Source: Narthecium ossifragum (Eukaryota; Streptophyta; Magnoliopsida; Dioscoreales; Nartheciaceae). Taken from it: a DNA stretch of 64,000 bases. Shown here piece after piece: positions 56,801 to 64,000 of the stretch. The position numbers and the translations under genes are program-made. The stretch lies in contig OY986974.1 in assembly GCA_963920575.1 (NCBI GenBank), positions 4,345,281 to 4,409,280 of the forward strand, written 5' to 3'. The notes under the pieces are model-generated. The model had not been told where the DNA came from and did not search any database. It saw nothing but the letters and a program-made list of their open reading frames with translations. The number at the start of each line of letters is the position of its first letter. Positions within the stretch are counted from its first letter, which is position 1.

Positions 56801-59800
56801 TGGCTTCCAAAGTGTTTGATATGTTTGATTGTTTACATGCTTTTTACTGGCTGGATGTTTTTTGACACATGATATTCTCTATCAAGGAAGCAAGGCCAAG
56901 TATATGGGTCGGTACCGAATTACTGACTCCGATGCATTAGAGGCATCAAAGGAAGTAGCTGGGAGGATTCGATTTATGATAGAAGCAAAGCTTTCTCCAG
57001 GACCTCCTATTTTGAATCTTCGCAGACATGGTGACAACAGACGTTGGCATGAGCTTGGCGTTTGTGTTGCAAGTGGCAACTTCCTTGCAGCTAAGGTGAC
57101 AAATATTGCAAGCATGATGAGAAACGATTTCTGCTTGGTTTTGTGGCTTTACGTATGATTCCAGTCTTCATTCTGGAAAGACTTGGTACTTTATGACAAG
57201 TTAGATAAATTGGATATTACTTTTTCCATGCGAGTGTTGCTCTTCCTCCTTCCTGCTTCAAGCTGCTTATTGTCTTCTTTCTTCTTATTCTCCATAACTG
57301 GTTCTTTTACAGTTTTGTTTTGTCCTTTTCACCTGATTGATTAACTTCTTTTTTATGCCACTGAAGGATGCGGCAATCGAGCGCATGTTTTGGTAGTTAG
57401 GTTTATAAATATAGTTCTACAGTAGTTCCATCGTCCTTAGAGAAACCACTCTGCTGCTAGGATAATTCATCTATTCTAGCATAAAGGTACTTATTGAGCG
57501 GGAACTTCTTTATATACCAAAGAATCTCTTCTTTGTTCTCAATTCATTTCACAGAATTGTTGTATCAATGATATGTGTTTAGTTGTCAGCTTTTCTTTAA
57601 ATATACTACACAACGGCACTTTGAGATTATTTGCTTGCTATATCGATCTTCTCTTGGTTCTATGTGGCATTTAATTTGCTCAGAACGTTCAGCAAAATGT
57701 TTGCTTGGCACCTTCTATCATATTTCATATCACAATAACCTGGTCTCTATTGAAGAAAGCTTTGACTAATAACCTTGAGCTCATCAACGCTTAACCACTA
57801 GTGTTTATTACGATCACTCTTCTCTTGCTGTTAGACTTCTATTTATTCAGTTTAACAAGCAATATAAGCCAATTTTTGTTGATTTCTTCATACTCCAAAT
57901 ATATATAATCCTGCAAGGATAATTGGCTAATCATTGTTAAGGCTAGTCATTTTTCCTTTCATATCTTCTATTGATTAGTAAAGTCAGACAATCCATTCAT
58001 TTTTCTTCTCTGTTGCAGAGAAGAGGAGTAGTTGAAGGTATAGATTTTGCATTCACAGGCGAAGTGAAGAAAATTGATGTTTCACGCATACGAGAAAGTC
58101 TTGATAGAGACTGTATAGTCATGGTAACCAATATGGGATATTCCAGCACAGGGGAAGTTCTAAATTGCAAGTAAGATATTTTTTTGTGCCGAGTGCTTTA
58201 TTTAGAAGCAAGTTCCATCCGACACTTAATTAGTCATAATATAATTCCTAAAAGAGTTAGCTTGTGGTGAAAGTTTTAGGAGGAAGTGACAACTGAATTT
58301 TGTGACCTTTGTAATTATTCTGCACAGGATGATTGAATGGCATCTTTCAGATTGGTTGCCTCCCTGATTTTCTTTTCTTTTATCAGGGATTCCATACTTT
58401 GATCGTATTTTGTAGGAGTTGAACTCTTAAATTTAGAAACTTATGAAAGTCAGGATATTACCAGGAGAAAGATGTGTAAGGTGCTATATTTTAGGTCAAT
58501 AATGTTATTTATCTTCTAAGATCTCAGTTTTGCATGGGTCTCTTGGATACATCAAGTGGAAGATTATGTGAGTTCCCACCACAAAAAAACTTACAGATAG
58601 ATCTATCTTTCTGTGATCTCTCAATTTGTCTGGTCCACCTGTCATTCTTTCCTTCATTTGGCTGTCATGCTTTCAGATATTGCATTCCCTTGGTTTAACA
58701 TGTTACCAACGCGGCAATGCCTATATAGGATAGCATTTTTATTTGTAGTTTAGTTTTCAATGTCCATTAGTTTGGTGCTTTCCTGTTTGTTCATTATAAC
58801 TTTCAACCTTGCTGCTGTGTTGTTACATACAATATTTTTACTTTCGTGCATCAGCTGATAGCTTGTTTCCATCTTCTGTTGGTGTAACTTCGACTTATGA
58901 TCATGATTTGACTCATTACTACAGCTGATCTGCACTTGATGGCTTTTGTTTTTTGCCACAGTTCTCAACACACTTTTAAATCATGAAAATCCTTGTTGCT
59001 TTTCCTTTTTCTCTGCCAACAACAGCTACTTAGACAAACCGGCATAGTGATGAATATCTGAAAGAAAGACTTCACGATTTGAACTTTTCAAGCACTACCA
59101 GACGTCCTGTCAAACCATGCCTATGGAGTGTAAGATGAACTTCACCCAAGGAGCATTAGAGAGTGCTATTTTTCTTCTTCTAATTTCAAGCACTACCAGA
59201 CGTGTCCTGTCAAACAATGCCTATGGAGTATAAGGTGAACTTCACCAAAGAGCATTATGGTGTGCTGTTTTTCTTGTTCTAATTTCTCGAAACATTTGAG
59301 AAATCTATGTATTGAGCTTCTTTGCATTGCGAAAATAGAGTTATTCTGTGGAAAGCAGGTTATCTTGTAATAAAAAAACTGATGCGGGGACACAAGAGTT
59401 TAGCTATCTAGATTTTTCAATATTGGTGGTACAAATGTGGGCATTTTGTGTGCTTATTCACTTCAGATGACCGTCTAAGTCTCTTTCCTATCCATTTCTT
59501 ATCTGTTTTGCTACTCAACTTTCCTATTGCTTACTTTGGTAGGTATGCTTAGACATAGCATAAATTCACAGATGATGTTGTTTCTTCTATTGATTTATTG
59601 GTTAATCCTGTACTCACTCTGTGTTGAAATTTCTCAGCACTTATGAAGTTGCCACTGCCTGTGCCTTAGCTATCGAGGCAGACAAATTGATCTGCATTGT
59701 AGATGGTCCAATTCTTGATCAGGAAGGATGGCCTGTTCGCTTTATGACTCTCCAAGATGCAGATTTGTTGATCAGAAAGAGAGCTAAGCAGAGTGAGATA

Positions 59801-62299
59801 GCTGCAAACTACGTCGAAGCTGTCGGTGTAGAACATAAAACTTACCCAAGCTATCTTGATTCGAATGGATCCAGTGTGTCTGGTTCGAGTGGGAAAGATT
59901 TTCGTGAAAGGTATTATACAACGTTTCAGAATGGTGTTGGGTTTGACAATGGGAATGGTTTATGGTCTGGTGAACAAGGATTTGCTATTGGAGGCGAAGA
60001 ACGGTTAAGTAGACTGAATGGGTACCTTTCAGAATTGACCGCAGCAGTATTTGTGTGCAGAGTAAGCCTGAAAGGGTGCCTTTCTTCCTACTTGTCCCAG
60101 AATTCATTCTTTGTAGACTTGCATGATGAGTTTCTTTGCTTCCTTGACATAAATGCGTAAAAACTGTAATCTGAGAAGTGAGAAGTTCTAGGATGTAGGT
60201 GTCTTGTTCAGTAACCAATAGGCTTAGTGCATTTAGGACAAAAAGTGACATTATCTGGATCTCAAATAATTTAATGCTAGTTTTTTGAAGTTGTAGATCA
60301 GGATTGATGGTTCAGATTCTTGAGCTGTATGATCCATCATTCAATTGATTGAAAAGTTGAAAGTGAAGCTCTGTCAACTGAAATGGTTGTCAAATATTCT
60401 CCTAATGCACAGAATTTTTTTTTCCTTATAAGGGAACTATGATAACATATGCCATGATAGGTGGTGCTGCGTAGCTTTAATTTATGGTATTCATGCAACA
60501 TTTTATGACTGTATTTATTTATTGATGAGCACCCAAATTCTGGGTATTTGTTCTTTTTTGAAACATCAATGGCATGATCATGGTATTTGCTGCGGAATGC
60601 TTGACAGCAAATAGGGCCTCACCACCTACATTCCATGAGATCCAAAACTATGATCTCTTTGCTTGGATGAACCTGTCTCATGGGCTTATTCTTTGATGTT
60701 TTTTTGTCAAAATGAGCCTAAAGGATTAAGATTCTATGAATTAAATTGAGTGTAAAAGTCATGATAGGTGATCAGAGAGATATATTTCTGCAAGTAAACT
60801 TTGCTATGAATATGTCTTATTGTAAACTTTTCTTGCTTTTTGGTTGATCACTGAGTGTTTCTTTTGTTAGGGTGGAGTTCAAAGAGTTCATTTAGTGGAC
60901 GGTACAAACAGCGGTGCTTTGCTTTTAGAGTTATTTACAAGAGATGGAGTAGGGACAATGGTTGCTAGGTAGGTGGTGAGGTCTGCTTCTCTAGCTGCCC
61001 ATGTTCCTTCATAAACTTGTTTTAACTCCTCGTCTCTTTAATCCAGTGATGTTTATGAAGGAACACGGGCAGCTAGAGAAGCAGACCTGCCTGGCATAAG
61101 ACAAGTTTTAAAACCTTTAGAAGATTCTGGCACATTGATCCGAAGGACTGATGAGGAGGTTCGTATCTGTTCTAGCATACTACCAGTCCATATATTTACT
61201 TGTTGTTCCTGTGATTTCATCTATACTATGTGTAAAAGAGACAGAAGCATATCTCATGTGCAGCATTCGGCTTGACAAGCATAGAATGCTTCTATATTAC
61301 TTTGTTTTACAGCTTCTTAAAGCACTTGATTCTTTTATTGTCGTGGAAAGAGATGGTTCGATCATTGCGTGTGCTGCCCTTCTCCCTTTTTTTGAGGAGA
61401 AGTGTGGAGAAGTTGCTGCTATTGCTGTGTCACCAGACTGTCGTGGGCATGGACAAGGAGACAGCTTGCTTGGTACGCTTAAAAATTGTGTTTTGCCAAT
61501 ATTTTATCTTGCCTGTGAAAGCACAATCCTTTTTTTTTTTCTAGATTTATGTGCTCAGAGTTTTCTTATACGCTCATGGCTGCATTTATGTTATTTTTTG
61601 CAATGCGATGTCTCACTGGGAGTTATGGCTCCTATAGAGTTATAATTGTTTTACCTATTCAAGCTTTTTACCAATACATGCATTTTACCTTTGGGCCTTT
61701 TCGATCCAAGATCTTCAACTACCACCAATAGTCAGAATGATTGGATCTTGTCTTTATTACCATCAGAACCCACTACCAAGAGATTTCCAATTGGCTCCAG
61801 ACTCTGGAAGGCAGAAGTACTTGTTTGCATGATCTGTGTAAAAAGCAATCATGTAGTACATCAGACAAGAGACTACTACTTTGTTATGCAGAAAATGACA
61901 TAATAATAAATGGCAACGACATGTGACTAATGAATGCTCGAGCCCTCTGAAGAGCTAAATCACTTGTCCATGCAAGGAAATATAAAGTCTTCATCTACCT
62001 TTTACTTATTCATTTTCTTGGCCCAAACAAACCTTTTCTTTAAATCCAAGCATTTGTCTTGTTTGTTTAGCTAATTTATTTTCTGCTTTTAACATTAACG
62101 TTGAATGTTCCACTTAAATCATTTGTTATTGTAAGGTGCTTGTTGTTCACTTGCTTGTTAAAAATTTCAAAGTCTAATTGCAGACTAGTGAATACATCAT
62201 TTTATTTTGGTTCTTGAAACCTGCAGATTACATCGAGAAGAAAGCATCTTCCCTTGGTCTAGAAAAGCTATTCCTGCTTACAACTCGTACGGCAGATTG
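53829..62299 (+). CDS. NAGS: Amino-acid N-acetyltransferase / N-acetylglutamate synthase, plastid (3' partial, nine exons visible)
   Basis: Catalyses acetyl-CoA + glutamate to N-acetylglutamate, the first step of arginine synthesis, in the plastid. Exons: 53829-54146, 54548-54635, 56887-57095, 58019-58170, 59638-60061, 60871-60968, 61047-61158, 61313-61472, 62227-62299. All junctions are GT-AG and the 1634 nt stay in frame. The N-terminus ([13 protein letters not shown], Arg/Ser-rich, about 70 residues) resembles a plastid transit peptide. The amino-acid-kinase domain follows: [83 protein letters not shown]. The C-terminal GNAT domain has [34 protein letters not shown] and [14 protein letters not shown]. 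The R-G-H-G-Q-G motif is the acetyl-CoA pyrophosphate loop. The last exon, usually coding a short VRRGF-type end, was not seen before 64000. Intron 6 is unusual (see the hairpin entry). Confidence 0.93.
59086..59285. repeat. Tandem duplication of about 98 bp in NAGS intron 4
   Basis: Two adjacent copies share TTTCAAGCACTACCAGACG, CCTGTCAAAC and GCCTATGGAGT, then TTTTTCTT and TTCTAATTTC. They differ by several substitutions and a few indels. No coding content. Confidence 0.85.
60979..61088. repeat. Inverted repeat pairing NAGS intron 6 with exon 7 (38-nt arms, 34-nt loop)
   Basis: The left arm 60979-61016 lies in the intron. The right arm 61051-61088 lies in the following exon. They are reverse complements with one mismatch in 38 (T against C). 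The loop (61017-61050) holds the pyrimidine-rich tract and the 3' splice site CCAG at 61043-61046. The intron is only 78 nt (60969-61046). Confidence 0.95.
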
Positions 62300-63857
62300 G
62301 TATGTTGTTGTAACCTTTTATGTTACTGGATGAAATCGCTCTTTGTATTCTTTCGTTTAAACATCTGATGGTTCAAACAAAGCACCTGTCAGTACACTTT
62401 GAATACAAAATTCTGTGAGATCGATCCAGTCTAATGTTTGTGAAATACATATTATTCATTCAACATGATTCTTTGACTTATTAATTGTATCTAGCCATTC
62501 TCTGACTGTAGTTCTGTATATTTGCCAGCATTTTCGCTAGGTACTGCGTCCGTGATTATTACTGAGTAGTGTAGCTAGCTGAGATAATAGTCGTGTATCT
62601 TGAGAGATTTTGAAATTCTTGTATTTAGTCTTCTTGAACGCTTTGAATCATAAAGCATTGTAAGAATATGACTTGGGTTTTAAATTTACAAAATCACACT
62701 TATTTTAGCCGGCTTCATTGCTTATATGACAAAGTACACTTCAGATTAAGTTTCTTGAATCAAAGTCTGGCTTATATTCACTTGATTTATCTTCCTGAAT
62801 TATATATGCTATTCTGGTATGAAACTTCATTTCTTAATGTAAAATTTAAGGATAAGAGTCCATATAAAATAAGAAAAGAAACCAGTTTCAGGTCGATAGA
62901 GGACATTGGAAAAGGAAATGAAGTTTGAAGCTGAATCTGGAGGCTAACAAAATAATAGATTCGGAATCTATGCTGCCAAATTGGATGAATGGTGTATATT
63001 TAAGCTCATATTATATGCCTTTTCAAAATTGAGAGCTGATGATCATTGCAAAAGATGAAATCATTAGGATTGCCTATATCAATGTAGGATGACTTTGCAT
63101 GTGCCCTTGTACTGAAACAAGTGTAGATCACTGTGATTAGATCTTGCATTCTTGCTTATCAGCTTATGTCCTTTTGGCTTGTAACCTGCAGCTTAAGACA
63201 AGAAGACAAGTCGACACGCAATTAACTTCTCCTTTTCCAACTCTGTTGAAGCTACAATGTTTTCCTACCTCGTTGCTTATTTAACCTCCATAGCCTGTAA
63301 GATGGGTGTCCCTGCCTAGAAAGTGGCTTGGGTTTTCTGGCTAGTCCTTTTGCAAGAAATCTGTATTCACCCAGCACTAAACTTTAGTGATGATTGAGGT
63401 CACGATGAACACTGCTGATAAGTCCAATTAATTTGTCCAGTTGCCTCAAGCAGATGGAGCTTCCATTCCTTTCCCTTTAGTGATCATAATTCTCTTTCTA
63501 ATGATAGTAATGCATGGGGATGGAGCATATATGTTCCAACCAGACTTAAAGTTGAAGTGTGCATCAGAAATCTTTAGTAGATTGTAAGAAGGAAGAGACT
63601 GTGATCTGACCAGGAGGAAAGGGGTTCGATGATTAAATCAACAAACTAGGATGCAGAGAGTATTGGTTTTATATGAATTAAAGTTGAAGTGCGCATCAGA
63701 AATCTTTAATAGATTGTAACAAGGAAGAGACTGATCTGGAATTTATTTTTGATATACTTTACTTGACTTTGATTTGAGAAAAGTAAATGTGAAACATAAA
63801 GGTGCTTGATTGGAAAGCTGTGGAGAGACCATGGGAGTTGTAGTATAATGCAGGATC
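62300..63857 (+). other. NAGS intron or 3' region; no exon recognised
   Basis: AT-rich sequence after the donor at 62300. No text resembling the expected last NAGS exon was found. A sequence of about 62 bp (AAAGTTGAAGTG, then CATCAGAAATCTTTA and AGATTGTAA) occurs at about 63547 and again at about 63680. Confidence 0.4.
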
Positions 63858-63874
63858 ACTTGCAATTTGCAGTC

Positions 63875-63963
63875 TTCTTTTTTTTTTTTTTTTTTTTTTT
63901 TTGATTAGTTTAGCCATATGGCTGGGTTACAAACCAGATCCTAACTCAATCGAAGGGATATGG
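63875..63963 (-). mobile_element. Severely 5'-truncated LINE-like insertion (89 bp) with 17-bp TSD
   Basis: The exact 17-bp direct repeat acttgcaatttgcagtc lies at 63858-63874 and 63964-63980. The insert begins with a long T run (poly(A) tail on the minus strand), followed by GATTAGTTTAGCCATATGGC and about 35 more bases. Read on the minus strand the text TGGCTAAACTAATC before the poly(A) resembles the 3' ends of plant LINEs. A long variable target duplication plus poly(A) is the signature of target-primed reverse transcription. Confidence 0.85.
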
Positions 63964-64000
63964 ACTTGCAATTTGCAGTCAGAGCCATAACAAGATAGTG

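Noticed and set aside
1..64000. CRISPR arrays, rRNA or tRNA genes, bacterial operons
   Set aside because: None seen. The sequence is eukaryotic nuclear DNA, and the regular repeats present are LTR or minisatellite arrays.

Overview
This window is nuclear DNA from a flowering plant, most likely a non-grass monocot. The genes are intron-rich with GT-AG splice sites, the intronless genes are GC-rich, and much of the space is nested plant transposons. The species cannot be fixed from the sequence alone.

Layout. (1) 1-3527, plus strand: the last four exons of NDUFS4, a complex I subunit. (2) 3806-4786, minus: an intronless DUF7950-type gene, with a recognisable paralogue at 41630-42580. Their upstream regions share conserved blocks. 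(3) 5600-11160: a decayed DNA-transposon-like region split by a Ty3/gypsy-type solo LTR (8462-10263, TSD ccctg). (4) 12540-21812, plus: a complete 12-coding-exon cytosolic prolyl-tRNA synthetase with a 1.4 kb foldback element in an intron. (5) 22208-28602: a Pack-MULE-like element with fragments of an acyl-activating-enzyme gene and a MATE transporter gene. It was later invaded by a gag-only LTR retrotransposon (22944-25801, TSD cactg) and a hAT element (26724-28054, TSD agtgggac). (6) About 29180-41395, minus: one decayed L1-type LINE cut by a composite solo LTR, a 179-bp Harbinger-like MITE (TSD taa) and an almost intact Ty1/copia element (36259-40363, TSD gttca). (7) 43310-44985: a second LINE fragment. 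(8) 45549-49175: a second Pack-MULE (10-bp TSD ttactttaga) carrying pieces of a plastid sigma-factor gene and a gene resembling WPP-domain-associated protein, with a solo LTR nested in one arm. (9) 49500-50360: hAT remnant. (10) 50676-62299 and beyond, plus: the plastid N-acetylglutamate synthase gene (NAGS), preceded by a duplicated but open first exon (50676-50966), with a decayed copia fragment between the two copies. The last NAGS exon is not visible.

The host genes are housekeeping and not functionally linked: mitochondrial respiration (NDUFS4), cytosolic translation (ProRS), plastid arginine synthesis (NAGS) and two DUF7950 proteins of unknown role. The most notable signals are the two gene-capturing MULEs, the open duplicate of NAGS exon 1 with a phase-compatible splice donor, a 38-nt inverted copy of a NAGS exon inside the preceding 78-nt intron, and clusters of GATCGATC palindromes in LTRs that otherwise look unrelated.

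All calls come from reading the sequence and recalled protein families. No database search was run.
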